Below, in pieces: positions 33,677-43,200 of a stretch of DNA of 64,000 bases. How positions within the stretch are numbered: the first letter of the stretch is position 1; the number at the start of each line of letters is the position of its first letter. Made by a program: the position numbers and the translations under genes. Source of the DNA: an uncultured Kiritimatiellota bacterium. Lineage in GTDB: Bacteria > Verrucomicrobiota > Kiritimatiellia > RFP12 > DVOR01. The notes below the pieces were generated by a model. The model saw only the letters and a list, made by a program, of their open reading frames with translations. It did no database searches and was not told the origin of the DNA. The stretch spans positions 1 through 64,000 of the forward strand of contig CALXMV010000007.1 in the NCBI GenBank assembly GCA_944389565.1. The letters run 5' to 3'.

Positions 33677-34440
33677 GCCATCCGCAACGCCTCTACTGGG
33701 ACAGCATCGCCAAGACCTACCGGGCCATCACGCGCATCTCGGCGGACGATTTCCATTACGGCCCCCTGATTGCCGGCGAACACACGCTCCGCCTGCTCCC
33801 GCCCTTGCGTCCGGGGATGGACGCGTTGGAGCTCGGGTGCGGCGAGGGGCAGAACTCCGTTTGGCTTGCGCGCCAAGGCCTTCGTTGCGTGGCCATCGAC
33901 ATCTCCGAGGCGCAACTCGCCTATGCCCGGGCGGACGCCGCGGCCGCCGGGGCGGACATCGCCTTTTCGCGATGTGCCATCGAGGACTTCGACGCGCCTG
34001 CGGAATCTTTCGATCTCATCACCTCCTCCCATGCCTTTGAGTTCGTGGCCGATCCTTTTCGGCAAGTCCGTCGCGTCGCGGGATGGCTCCGCCCGGGCGG
34101 CCACTTCGTGCTCTCCACCGTCCACCCTGTCTACAACGGCGAATGGGTGAGCGCGGATGAGGAGGATGGCTCCGAGACGTGGGGACGCTTTTTGGTCGAT
34201 TATTTCCGTCCCGTCGACGACGTGCGCGAGCAACCCGACGGCGAGGGCCCCGCCATCGTCAGCCGTGCCTACCCCGTGAGTGCGTGGTTCAACGCCTTCC
34301 GCGACGCCGGGCTCACCGTCACGCGTCTGGAGGAGCCTCCTGCCAGCGCCACCCCCGCCTACGCCTCCGACGATTGGCTGGAGGCCTTCGACGAATGCGC
34401 CGCCATCCCCACCACGCTCATCCTTGTGGGGCGCAGATGA
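33673..34440 (+). CDS. class I SAM-dependent methyltransferase
   Basis: 255-aa methyltransferase domain protein. Motif I is L-E-L-G-C-G-E-G-Q-N near residue 55, motif II V-A-I-D-I-S-E near 75, and the post-motif F-D-L-I-T-S-S-H near 115; W-L-R-P-G-G-H-F-V-L-S near 140 is motif III/post III. The pattern recalls UbiE/Methyltransf_11-type enzymes, some acting on tRNA uridines or small molecules; the substrate is not predictable. Overlaps both neighbours by 4 nt. Confidence 0.9.
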   Translation: MSHPQRLYWDSIAKTYRAITRISADDFHYGPLIAGEHTLRLLPPLRPGMDALELGCGEGQNSVWLARQGLRCVAIDISEAQLAYARADAAAAGADIAFSRCAIEDFDAPAESFDLITSSHAFEFVADPFRQVRRVAGWLRPGGHFVLSTVHPVYNGEWVSADEEDGSETWGRFLVDYFRPVDDVREQPDGEGPAIVSRAYPVSAWFNAFRDAGLTVTRLEEPPASATPAYASDDWLEAFDECAAIPTTLILVGRR

Positions 34441-35432
34441 CGCTTGCCGGGACGCCTGGCATCGAGGCATGGTTGCGTGATGCGGATCCCGCCCTGCGCG
34501 TGGGGCTCCTGTCGCATCAGGCGGCGCTTCTGACCACCGGGGAAACCTCCGCCCAAGCGGTGCGGCGCGTCTTCGGAAAGAATCTGCGTGCGCTTTTCGC
34601 GCCGGAGCATGGTTATTTCGGCGCGTTGGCCGCCGGCGAACCCTCCCCCACCCTGCCGCATCCCATCTGGAAAATTCCCGTGCACTCCCTCTATGGCCCA
34701 CGCCGCAAACCGGATGCCTCGGATCTGGCGGGCTTGGATCTGCTCATCGTCGATCTGCGCGATATCGGCGTGCGGTGCTACACCTATCTCGCCACCCTCA
34801 AGCTCACGTTGGAAGCCTGCGCGGAGCGTGGCCTCCCCTGCCTCGTCTGTGAGCGCCCAATCCCCTGCCATGGGCTTGAGGACGGTCCCATCGCGGAACC
34901 CGCGCACTTCTCCTTCGTCGCGCCCTGCGCGCTCCCGCTTGTCCATGGCCGCACGCAGGTCGAGCTCGCCCGATGGCTTGGCCCTCCGCATTTGGAGGCA
35001 CCGATGACCCCCGGGGCCGACGCAGCGTTCATCCCACCTTCACCCACCATCCGCGACTGGGAGGCCGCGCGGCTCTATCCCGCCACCGTCTTCGCCGAGG
35101 CGTTGCCGCAGCTCGACGTCGGCCGCGACGGCCCATGGGCATGGCGCACGCTCCAAGCCCCGTGGATCGACGGCCCCGCGTTGGCCGATGCCCTCAACGC
35201 CAAGCATCTGCCAGGGATCCGCTTCTTTGACTTCACCCAAGCCGACGATCGCGGTGGCATCCGCCTCCATCTCACCGACCCGGCAGTTTTTCGCCCTTGG
35301 GCCACCGCGCTTGCCATCCTCCGTGCGCTTCAGGCCGCCTACGGCCCGGAGCGCCTTTTCGAGCACCCAAGCGCACGCCCGGCGTGGTTCACCAAGTTGC
35401 TTGGCACCGACGCGTGGACGTGCTGGCTATGA
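34437..35432 (+). CDS. DUF1343/NamZ-like exo-beta-N-acetylmuramidase homologue
   Basis: 331 aa. Family marks: R-V-G-L-L-S-H-Q-A-A near 21, F-A-P-E-H-G-Y-F-G near 57, H-S-L-Y-G-P-R-R-K-P near 85, D-L-L-I-V-D-L-R-D-I-G-V-R-C-Y-T-Y near 100 and C-E-R-P-I-P near 140. Characterised members release terminal N-acetylmuramic acid from peptidoglycan fragments. This copy lacks a signal peptide and is shorter than typical (about 400 aa), and the usual R-P-N-P reads R-P-I-P, so a cytoplasmic recycling role is possible but unproven. ATGA overlap with the methyltransferase; ends 7 nt before a strong terminator. Confidence 0.82.
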   Translation: MTLAGTPGIEAWLRDADPALRVGLLSHQAALLTTGETSAQAVRRVFGKNLRALFAPEHGYFGALAAGEPSPTLPHPIWKIPVHSLYGPRRKPDASDLAGLDLLIVDLRDIGVRCYTYLATLKLTLEACAERGLPCLVCERPIPCHGLEDGPIAEPAHFSFVAPCALPLVHGRTQVELARWLGPPHLEAPMTPGADAAFIPPSPTIRDWEAARLYPATVFAEALPQLDVGRDGPWAWRTLQAPWIDGPALADALNAKHLPGIRFFDFTQADDRGGIRLHLTDPAVFRPWATALAILRALQAAYGPERLFEHPSARPAWFTKLLGTDAWTCWL

Positions 35433-35466
35433 AAAAAAGGGGAAGGCCGTGGGCCTTCCCTTTTTT
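35432..35466. terminator. bidirectional Rho-independent terminator
   Basis: GGGAAGGCC (35440-35448) pairs perfectly with GGCCTTCCC (35452-35460), 3-nt loop. T6 follows on the plus strand (35461-35466) and A7 precedes it (35432-35438), so it can end both the NamZ-like operon (+) and the HU gene (-). Confidence 0.93.
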
Positions 35467-35483
35467 CACGCCATGGGTACCGC

Positions 35484-35804
35484 TCAGCCGAGAACCTGAT
35501 CCTTGAGATACTTGGAGACGGCGAACTTGAGCGCGGGACCGGCAGGAATGGTGATCGCCTCTTTGGTCCGGGGGTTGTGGCCGACGCGCTCCTTGCGCTG
35601 GACAACGGAGAACTTGCCGATGTTGTGAAGGGTGAAGACACCGGTCTTGGCCTGTTGGGCGACCACATCGACAAGCGCGGCGTACACGGCCTCGACATCG
35701 GTCTTGGTGAAACCGGTGGCGGTGGAGATGGCCTCGATCATCTCGCCCTTGGTCATGGGCTTCTGGGCGACGGCCTTCTTGGACGCTTTGGTAGCTTTGG
35801 GCAT
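35484..35804 (-). CDS. hup: HU-family DNA-binding protein
   Basis: 106-aa nucleoid protein. The HU fold begins at M-T-K-G-E-M-I-E-A-I (residue 17) and continues with A-L-V-D-V-V-A-Q-Q, the F-T-L-H-N-I-G-K-F strand and the DNA-binding arm with R-V-G-H-N-P-R-T-K-E near 75-85, close to the R-x-x-R-N-P-x-T-G consensus. A 16-residue basic Lys/Ala-rich extension precedes the fold, so it is slightly longer than E. coli HU. AAGGAAA lies about 10 nt before the ATG at 35804. Single-gene unit. Confidence 0.93.
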   Translation of the reverse strand: MPKATKASKKAVAQKPMTKGEMIEAISTATGFTKTDVEAVYAALVDVVAQQAKTGVFTLHNIGKFSVVQRKERVGHNPRTKEAITIPAGPALKFAVSKYLKDQVLG

Positions 35805-35861
35805 GAGGAGTTTTCCTTCCTGTTTGACGTTTCGGACGGGAAATCCGTTCGAATGGTTCCT

Positions 35862-35890
35862 ATTATGAGGATTTGGCGTGGCGAAAGCAA
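35862..35890 (-). promoter_or_regulatory. promoter of the HU gene
   Basis: Minus strand TTGCTT (35890-35885), 17-nt spacer, CATAAT (35867-35862). Leader about 50 nt. Confidence 0.55.
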
Positions 35891-35916
35891 GCGTAAAAAC
35901 AGCGCAAATGGCCAAA

Positions 35917-37107
35917 TTACGGGGTTTTGTCGCAATTTTCGGGCAAAAACCCGGCGATTACGTCCTCCCATTGCTGCCAAATGCGCGGCGCGGCATAGGT
36001 TTGGCGGGTGGAGCGCGCGGCGACCGTCCCCAGATGCGCCCGGAGGGCGGGGTCATCGACCAAGCGTTGCAATTGCTCGGCGAAGGCCTCCGCGCCGGGA
36101 CGCGCGAGAAGGCCGTTGGCCTCATGGGCGAGAAGCCCATTGACACCCGGCGCATCGGCGAACCCCACGCATGGGAGCCCGCACCACATCGCCTCGGCAA
36201 GCGCCAGGCCAAAGCCTTCGACACTCGACGGATAGGCGCAGATCCCGGCGCGCAGAAGCACCGGCCGAGGCGTGCGGACGATACCGAAGAAGCGCACGCG
36301 GCCGGCGATCCCGAGTGCCTCGACATGGGCACGCAGACGGCGCTCCCAAGCCGGCGTGCCTGTGCCATACAGATCCAACGTCCACGCTTCGGCGTTTCGC
36401 AGACGCGCGAAGGCGTCAAGCAACGTCAGATGGTTCTTGTCCTTGGAGAAATAGGCCACGTAGACGATGGTTTTCTCGCGCGAGGCGGGGTCGGGCAACG
36501 GTTCGTCGGCGGGCCAATCGACGGCGTTCCCGATGGCGACGACGGGCGCGGGGGTGTATGGCGCCAAGAGATCGCGGAAGGCCGGCAAGAGCACTTGGCA
36601 GGCCGCGGCCTTCGGAAGCGCGGCCTTCAGGCGTTCGACGCGTCGATATTTGTTATGTCGGAAGCAGACCGGCGGGTAGACATGAAAGAGTTGGATGAAC
36701 GGCACGGGGAGGGGACCCGCGTAGGTGAGCTCCACGCATTCGTTGGTGCCCGAGGAGAGAATAAGGTCGGGGCGGATCTCCGCGATCGCCCGCTGCAACC
36801 GCAGGGAGGTGCGACGCATGAGATCCAATGCCGGCAGACCGCGCAGGATCGCCTCGCCGAGACGCCCACGCAAGAGCAGCTTGTTCAGGAAGCCAAGGCA
36901 GGTGCCGCGGACACGTTCGGAAGGCACACGATGGCACGTCACGGCAGGCGCGAAGGTGACGGAGAGCGGGTCGCCCAAGCGTTGCTGGGTCAGCACATGG
37001 ACGGTATGCCCGCGCGCGACGAGCGCATTGGCCAATGCCGCCGTGGCGCGATCGGCGCCACGGCCGGAGCGCAGGTAGTCCTTGTAAATCAGCAGGGTCG
37101 CGGGCAT
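35917..37107 (-). CDS. GT4-type glycosyltransferase
   Basis: 396-aa GT-B-fold transferase. The N-terminal domain has Y-L-R-S-G-R-G-A-D-R-A-T near 11 (acceptor side glycine loop) and the C-terminal domain the donor motif S-S-V-E-G-F-G-L-A-L-A-E-A near 300 (E-x7-E type) with N-G-L-L-A near 340; V-Y-V-A-Y-F-S-K-D-K-N-H at about 225 is the usual start of the second domain. Probably adds a hexose to an envelope or capsule glycan; donor and acceptor unknown. The ATG at 37107 comes 2 nt after the upstream lipoprotein's stop. Confidence 0.88.
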   Translation of the reverse strand: MPATLLIYKDYLRSGRGADRATAALANALVARGHTVHVLTQQRLGDPLSVTFAPAVTCHRVPSERVRGTCLGFLNKLLLRGRLGEAILRGLPALDLMRRTSLRLQRAIAEIRPDLILSSGTNECVELTYAGPLPVPFIQLFHVYPPVCFRHNKYRRVERLKAALPKAAACQVLLPAFRDLLAPYTPAPVVAIGNAVDWPADEPLPDPASREKTIVYVAYFSKDKNHLTLLDAFARLRNAEAWTLDLYGTGTPAWERRLRAHVEALGIAGRVRFFGIVRTPRPVLLRAGICAYPSSVEGFGLALAEAMWCGLPCVGFADAPGVNGLLAHEANGLLARPGAEAFAEQLQRLVDDPALRAHLGTVAARSTRQTYAAPRIWQQWEDVIAGFLPENCDKTP

Positions 37108-37109
37108 GA

Positions 37110-37718
37110 TCACTCGGCAGGTGCCTGCCCTTCGGCGGCGGAGGTGGAGAGCCCCTCGCGGAGCAACAGGTTCGCGGCCGTCGCGCATTCGGAAAGTTGC
37201 TCGGCCAAACGCCCCGTGTCCTTCCCGAAAGCCACCAACGTCCGCGTCCATTCCAATCGTTGGGTGATGTTGGAGATGGCGGAATCGTCGCGCAGGCTGG
37301 CAGTATAATCACTCAGGTCCGTGCGTGCGGACTCGATCGCCCGGATGGCTTCCTGGTAGCGCGCGGTGATGGCCGCCTGCGTCCTTCCGGTCGCGTCCGC
37401 GGCCAGCCGCTTCCCGGAGGCAAGACGCTGGGCATCACCGTAAATCGTCCCATAAAGGGTGTTGATGCGCTGGGCGAGCTCACGGAACCGCGCCACGGCC
37501 TCTGGCGCGTTGCCATCCGGCACGGAACAGGCGATCGGCGTGGTCGGCGCGGCGGCCGCGGCCACCCACCGCTGCAACGCCGTCTGTGCCTCGGCGGCCA
37601 CGGGGTTCGCCGTCTGCGCCTCGGCGGCGGGCTCATGCGCGGACAAAGAGGCGCACCCCACGCACATGAGGGCGGAGAGCGTGGCACCGAACACGGCGAG
37701 TTTCCTGGCATGGGTCAT
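37110..37718 (-). CDS. predicted lipoprotein, unknown
   Basis: 202 aa. A short signal ends in the lipobox-like M-C-V-G-C22, suggesting lipid attachment. The mature part is Ala-rich and helical, with a spacer rich in A-E-A-Q-T-A repeats (about 30-50) and long amphipathic helices (80-190) that could form a helical bundle. No family recognised. AGGAGG lies 7-8 nt before the ATG at 37718. It is paired with the GT4 glycosyltransferase (2-nt gap), so a role in envelope glycan assembly is possible. Confidence 0.7.
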   Translation of the reverse strand: MTHARKLAVFGATLSALMCVGCASLSAHEPAAEAQTANPVAAEAQTALQRWVAAAAAPTTPIACSVPDGNAPEAVARFRELAQRINTLYGTIYGDAQRLASGKRLAADATGRTQAAITARYQEAIRAIESARTDLSDYTASLRDDSAISNITQRLEWTRTLVAFGKDTGRLAEQLSECATAANLLLREGLSTSAAEGQAPAE

Positions 37719-37743
37719 GGCGGTTCCTCCTAAAGTCAAAGCC

Positions 37744-37749
37744 ATGATA
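37744..37749 (-). promoter_or_regulatory. -10 element of the lipoprotein-GT4 unit
   Basis: Minus strand TATCAT at 37749-37744, preceded by TTGCGC; leader about 20 nt. Confidence 0.35.
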
Positions 37750-37821
37750 GCGCAAAACGGCACCGTGCGCAAGCCGCCTTTCCACAAAAAACGCACCGCC
37801 TACGGCGGGACGCAGGGCGGA

Positions 37822-38820
37822 TCACGCGCGCTTGACGGCCGTCGCGAGGAAATGCGGCATGGGCGGCGGCACGGGTGCGCAAACGAAATCGCCCAAGCCG
37901 GCCTCGGCCATCCATCCCCGAAGTTCCGTGTCGGAGAAGACCCAGCCGTGCTCGGCGGTAAGCGCCATGTTGATCGCGAAGAGCGCGGAGAAGGGCGGGG
38001 TCGTCCGATCGGGGCCCGTCATCAGATCGAGCACGTAGACCTTGCCGCCCGGTTTGAGCGCGGCGGCCGCACGTCGCAGGATGGAGAGGATCATCTCGGG
38101 GGATTCCTGGTGCAGGCATCCGAAAAGCGTCACGGCATCGTAAGTCGCCTCGGGCCAGGTGTCGATATGGTAGTCCCCGGCATGGCAGGTGACGCGGTCG
38201 GCGCATGGCGCGACGATTTCGCGGGCGACCTCGGCGATGGCCGGCAGGTCGTAAGTGTCGCAGGTCAGGGCCGGGTCCTGCTTGGCCATGAGCAACGCGT
38301 AGGTGCCAGGGCCTCCCGCGAGGTCGAGCACACGTGCGCCCTTCGGCAAGCCGAGCATCGGCACGATGGCCTGCCCGATGCCCATCGCCCGGCCATGCAT
38401 GGCCAAGGCGAAACGTCGTGTCCGCGCCGCGTCCGCGCCCAAATGCAGGCTAGGCGCCTCGACCGGGCGGCCCGTGCGCGCCAACTCCGCCAAACGCCCC
38501 CACGCGGGATAAACGTCGCGGTTGTAGGCGATGGCCTGTGAGAGATCGTGCGGTGCGCCACGCACAAGCGTCGTCGCCGCGGCGTCGGTCAGCGCGTAAC
38601 GGTCCTCCGATTTGCGCAACAGCCCCACCGCGACCGCGCCGTCAAGCAAAAGCCGAAGCCCGCGCGAGTCCAGGCCAAGGCGTTCGGCTAAGGCTGTGGC
38701 CGTCGGGACGAGGGCCTCTCGGATGGCCGTGAAGAGATCCAGCTCCAACGCCGCGAAGAGCACGGAGGAACCATAGAAGGCGCTGGCCAATGAGACGATC
38801 TGCGGGATTTGCAGTTCCAT
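37822..38820 (-). CDS. O-methyltransferase with dimerisation domain (AdoMet_MTases, Methyltransf_2 type)
   Basis: 332 aa. The N-terminal winged-helix dimerisation domain (about 1-90, F-Y-G-S-S-V-L-F-A-A-L-E-L-D-L-F ... L-R-K-S-E-D-R-Y-A-L-T) is followed by the SAM domain with V-L-D-L-A-G-G-P-G-T-Y near 170, C-D-T-Y-D-L-P near 193 and G-G-K-V-Y-V-L-D near 265. This layout is that of acetylserotonin/caffeate and antibiotic O-methyltransferases. The usual catalytic His in this family could be H-Q-E-S near 240 but this is not sure. AAGGA about 10 nt upstream supports the inner ATG at 38820. Product unknown. Confidence 0.83.
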   Translation of the reverse strand: MELQIPQIVSLASAFYGSSVLFAALELDLFTAIREALVPTATALAERLGLDSRGLRLLLDGAVAVGLLRKSEDRYALTDAAATTLVRGAPHDLSQAIAYNRDVYPAWGRLAELARTGRPVEAPSLHLGADAARTRRFALAMHGRAMGIGQAIVPMLGLPKGARVLDLAGGPGTYALLMAKQDPALTCDTYDLPAIAEVAREIVAPCADRVTCHAGDYHIDTWPEATYDAVTLFGCLHQESPEMILSILRRAAAALKPGGKVYVLDLMTGPDRTTPPFSALFAINMALTAEHGWVFSDTELRGWMAEAGLGDFVCAPVPPPMPHFLATAVKRA

Positions 38821-38913
38821 TTCGACATCCTTTCCAAGCATGGGCTCGCGGCAGAATCCCTCAAAGGGGCGGGAGGCCTTAGGGTTCTGTGTGTGGGGGG
38901 GAGGGAGGGAGCG

Positions 38914-40254
38914 TCAGCGCGCGGAGAGCGCACGCACGAGCGTTTGGAAGGCGTCTCCCCGGGCCGCCATCCCATCGAATTGGTCAAAGGAGGCGCACCC
39001 TGGCGCGAGGAGGACCGTCTCTCCGGGTTTGGCGTCCGCGAGCGCCTTCTCGAAAGCCGCCGCGAGCGTGCCACACCGATGGCAGGGCAGGATGGGCACC
39101 CATGCCGCGTAGAGCGGGTTCTGTGCCTCGCCAATCAGATAGACCGCACGGGCGCACTCGGCCAACTCCTCCTCCAGAAAGTCAAGATCGTTTTCTTTGA
39201 GGCGCCCTCCCGCGATGAGGCGCACGTCATGCCCGATGATTTTCAGGGCAGCCTGTGTGGCGGAGAGCGACGTGGCCTTGGAATCGTCCACGAAGTCAAT
39301 GCCGCCGATCCGCGCGACATGCTGCATTCGGTGCGGCAACGGGACGAAGTCGGCGAGGCCTTGGGCGATCTGTTCGGGGGCGAGCCCGCATTCGGTGAGC
39401 ATGGCGGCGATGAGCGCGGCGGCCGGCGCGAGCACCGGATTGGCGAAATAGCCGGTCAGCGGGATGCGAAGCGCGGGGTCGGCGCGTCGGGAGATCGCGT
39501 CGCCGCCGGCGCGCCAGTCGCACCACGGTTGCGGGCCGAAACGCTCCAAAGACACGCCCGGCTGGATGCCAAGCGGCGAGATCCCCCACGGCAGATAAGC
39601 GCGGGCGGAGCCATCGGCACGTTGCGCACGGAAGAGCCGCATCTTCATCGCGGCGTAGGCCTCGAAGGTGCCATGCCGGTCGAGATGGTCGGCTTGGATG
39701 TTGAGCACTGCCGCCAAACGCGGCGCGAAAGTGCGCGTGTGCTCCAATTGGAAGGAAGAGACCTCGACGACCGCGATCGTCCCCTCCCCCCGGTCCTGGC
39801 ATTCCAGCACCCGGGCGGCGAGCGGCGTGCCGTAATTCCCCGCCGTGCAGGCCTTCCGCCCAAAGTGTGTCAGGGTGTCGGCCAGGCATTTGACGACCGA
39901 GCTTTTGCCCTTGCTCCCGGTGATGGCCAAGACGTCGCCACGCCAATGTGCCGCCCCCAACTCCAATTCCGAGATGATCGAGAGTCCCCGGTCACGGGCG
40001 GCGACCATCCACGGGTGGTCGGACGCGAAGGAAGGGGAGGCGACGACAAGATCAAACGAGCCATCCGGCAGGTGCTCGCGCGGCGCGTGCAGGCAACAAA
40101 TCCCCTGCGCCCCGAGTTCGGCGGCCCGGCCTGTCGGCCAAGCCTCATCGACGATGGCCGCCTCGCCACCGGTCTCCTGAATCAGTCGCGCCGCGGCCTC
40201 GCCGCTTCGTCCGGCGCCGAGGATGAGCGCATTGCGGTTCTCGTAACGTGGCAT
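38914..40254 (-). CDS. murD: MurD, UDP-MurNAc-L-Ala-D-Glu ligase
   Basis: Adds D-Glu to UDP-MurNAc-L-Ala in the cytoplasm. The 446-aa protein has an N-terminal dinucleotide-fold domain (G-A-G-R-S-G near 13), the ATPase P-loop I-T-G113-S-K-G-K-S-S119 near 111-119, V-S-S-F-Q-L-E near 168, N-I-Q-A-D-H-L-D-R-H near 186, P-H-R-M-Q near 310, D-D-S-K-A-T near 325 and the closing L-L-A-P-G-C-A-S-F-D-Q-F near 420. The P-loop has S-K in place of the usual T-N (G-T-N-G-K-T/S). It starts 20 nt after the TPR membrane protein and is part of the murG-ruvB region rather than a full dcw cluster. Confidence 0.92.
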   Translation of the reverse strand: MPRYENRNALILGAGRSGEAAARLIQETGGEAAIVDEAWPTGRAAELGAQGICCLHAPREHLPDGSFDLVVASPSFASDHPWMVAARDRGLSIISELELGAAHWRGDVLAITGSKGKSSVVKCLADTLTHFGRKACTAGNYGTPLAARVLECQDRGEGTIAVVEVSSFQLEHTRTFAPRLAAVLNIQADHLDRHGTFEAYAAMKMRLFRAQRADGSARAYLPWGISPLGIQPGVSLERFGPQPWCDWRAGGDAISRRADPALRIPLTGYFANPVLAPAAALIAAMLTECGLAPEQIAQGLADFVPLPHRMQHVARIGGIDFVDDSKATSLSATQAALKIIGHDVRLIAGGRLKENDLDFLEEELAECARAVYLIGEAQNPLYAAWVPILPCHRCGTLAAAFEKALADAKPGETVLLAPGCASFDQFDGMAARGDAFQTLVRALSAR

Positions 40255-40274
40255 GGCCGTCTCCCCAGATTCGC

Positions 40275-43200
40275 TCAGCGCCTCCCAAGCTCGGCGGAAA
40301 GCGCGTCGAACTCGGCTTTGGCGCCCGCATCGAGGCTGTCATACTGCGCACGCGCCTCGGCAAGCGCGACCCGAGCAAGGTCGGGATTGCCCTCGGCGGC
40401 GTGAAGGCGGGCGCGAGTGATGGCGAAACGTGGGTCGATGGGCTGCCCGGGGCGGGACTGTTTGTCGAGCGCGACGGCCTTGTCGAGCTCGGCGTGCGCC
40501 TCGCCGTAGCGTTTGAGGCCAAGCAAGGCGGCGGCCGCGGTCTCATGGGCGACGGGAAGATTCGGGGCGAGTTCGCAGGCCCGTTGCGCGGCGGCGAGCG
40601 CGGCGGCCCACTTGCCCATGCGGCGATGGGTCTCGGCCAAGTCGTTGAAGGCTTCCGGGATGGGCGGGTCGGCCTCAGGGGCGGTGGCCACGGTGAGATA
40701 GGCCAGCGCGCGATCCAGGTCGCCTTCGCCGAGGGCGATGGAGCCCATCACGTAGTTGGAGAGCGGGTGGGAACGGTCTTGGTAAAGGAAGTCGCGGGCG
40801 TGGCGCGCGGCGGAGGCCTTGTCGTTGAGGCGGACGTCCAGCGCGAGGACGGTGTTGCGGAGGGCTTGGACCTCGGGCTTGAGGGCGAGCGCGCGCAAAT
40901 AGGCGGCGCGGGCCTTCCGCAGGTTCCCCTCGCGGTTTTTCGCCTCGCCCTCGACGCCGCGTCGTTCGAAGAGCTGGGCGTCGATGACCTGCACGAAATA
41001 GTTGTCCTCGGTGCCGGCGGCGGTGACCAAGCGCTTACGGGTCTGATCGCCAAGCTCGTCGTATTCCCGGGCCTGGAGCTGGAGCGTGGCGAGCATGGCG
41101 AGCGCCTCAATGTTCTTGGGATAGCGGTCGAGGTAAACCTGCAGGGCGATGCGAGCCTGGACCGGGTCGCCGGCGGAGGCGAGATAAAGCGCGCGCTCGT
41201 AGGCGAAGTCGGTGGGGTCGCCGGTGGACTCCGCCTGCTCGATCAGCTTTTTCGCCTCGGCGAGGTCGTTCTCCAGAATCGTCATACGGATCAGCTCGCG
41301 CAGGTAGGCCAAGGATTGGCGGGTGTCCGTGGAGCGGGCCAAGAGATCCTTGTAGCGGGCGATCGCCTCATCGCGTTTGCCGGGGGCCATGGCGTAGAGC
41401 GCGGCGACGGCTCCCTGCATGGCGGCGGTCTGCTCCTCGCCGAGCATCTCCATCGCCAAATCCATGCCGCTGAGCGCGGCTCCGGTCTGGCCGCTCATGG
41501 CCCAGCTGCCGGCCAAGGCGCTGATGAGCTGCGGGGAACGGATGTAGCCATAGGTTCGGGCCAAGGCCCACAGGCGGTAACGCCGGCCGCTGAGCCGTTG
41601 GACGAGGTCGCGCATCGCCTGCTCGCACCAGCCGCGCGCCTCAGGGTGGAGCCCGCCGTTGATCAGCTCGAAGACATTGAAAAGCGCCGAGACGTTGTCG
41701 GGGTCATAGGCGTAGACATCCCTGAAGAGCGCGTAGGCTTCCTCTTTGCGGTCGGCGTCGGCCAGATAGAAGGCGATGTTGTTGGCCACGAACCCGGCCT
41801 GACGGCGGACGTAAGCGGCGAAGTTGCGGATGCCAGCGGCGGCATGGTCGGGAATCTCGGCATCTGCCTCGGGAAGAAGCGCGGAGACGGAGGCCGGAGG
41901 TCTGAGCGCGGCGTGCTGGGCCTCACGCGAGAGCGCCCCGCGATAGACCAACCCGTCCGGCAAAGGGAAACGGTTGCCGGTGTAGAAAAGGTCCGGCAAC
42001 GACAGGGTGCGGAAGCGATCGACCGCCTGCTCGTCCGCACGGAGCCAATCCTGCACAAACGGGATGACGCCGATGTCAAGCGCGAGGTTGAGCGGAGTCT
42101 TCAGCGCCGCTGGGAAGAGGTCGGAACCCTCCATCTCCGCGCGCAGACGATCGCGGCCGCGCTCGGAGTTGTCGTTCAACGACATCACGACGACCGGCGC
42201 CCCGGTCTCCGCCACGCGCAACGCGAGATAGGGGTCGCTCGGCCCATCGCCCAACACCCACGCCCCACCCTCTATGCCTCGCAGCACGGCGTCGACGTAG
42301 GCACGCGGCAGGTCCGCGCCGGCGGCATCGGCCCGGAGCGCACGCACCGCGCCCCAACCGCCGAACCCGACCGTCGCGATGATTGCCAAGGCGATGGCGC
42401 ACCACGCGACCTTGCGCCCGAAAGCCCGGGCGAAGGGACGTTCCGTGACCCCCTCCGCGGGGACGCGCACGGCGATGAGCAAGACCCCCGCGCCGCCCGT
42501 CGCGCCGATGCCGAGCGCCACGAGCGCCACGAGCATCGTCGGGTAAATCTCCCCCCATTCGCGGGCGAGCGTCTCGGGGGCGACGGCAAGCGGCAGGAAG
42601 GTGATGGCGGCGAGCACCGTCATCGTCAGGTAAGTGAGCACGTTTGCGAAGGTGCGGCGGTTGGCGCCCGTCGCGCCGATCACGAAAGGCGCGAGCGCCC
42701 CCGGCACCACGCAGAAGAGCACCATCAGCAACCAGGGGCCCGCGAGCGCGGCACGCACCCCCAAGATCTGCGGCAACGCAAAGCCGAGCAGGACAGCCTT
42801 GAACGAGCCCTCCGCGCCCAACGCATAGCGCAACGCCACGGCGGCGAGGCTCGTCAGCAGGAGCCCCCCGAGCGCCGGCAGCAACAGGCAGGTGAGGAAC
42901 GGGCGCGGACGCACCCGATCATGCGCCATGTAGTACGTGATGCCAAGGACCGCCAACAGAATTGGCGCCAGAAGCACGAGCGCGGGGGCCTCGGGGGCGG
43001 TCAGGCCAATGGCGAATGCCGTCACGGCCATCCGCCGATGGCCGCCCGTGCGGGCCGTCCACACGATCAGCGTCACATCCGCGAGCGCGAAGAGGAGATC
43101 GAAGGTCTGCCATTGGAAGTGCGTCGCGGCACGCAGGAAAATCGGCGAGGCCAAGAGCGCGAGCGCGGCCAAGGGCACGGCGACCGCCCGCGCCGTGTCA

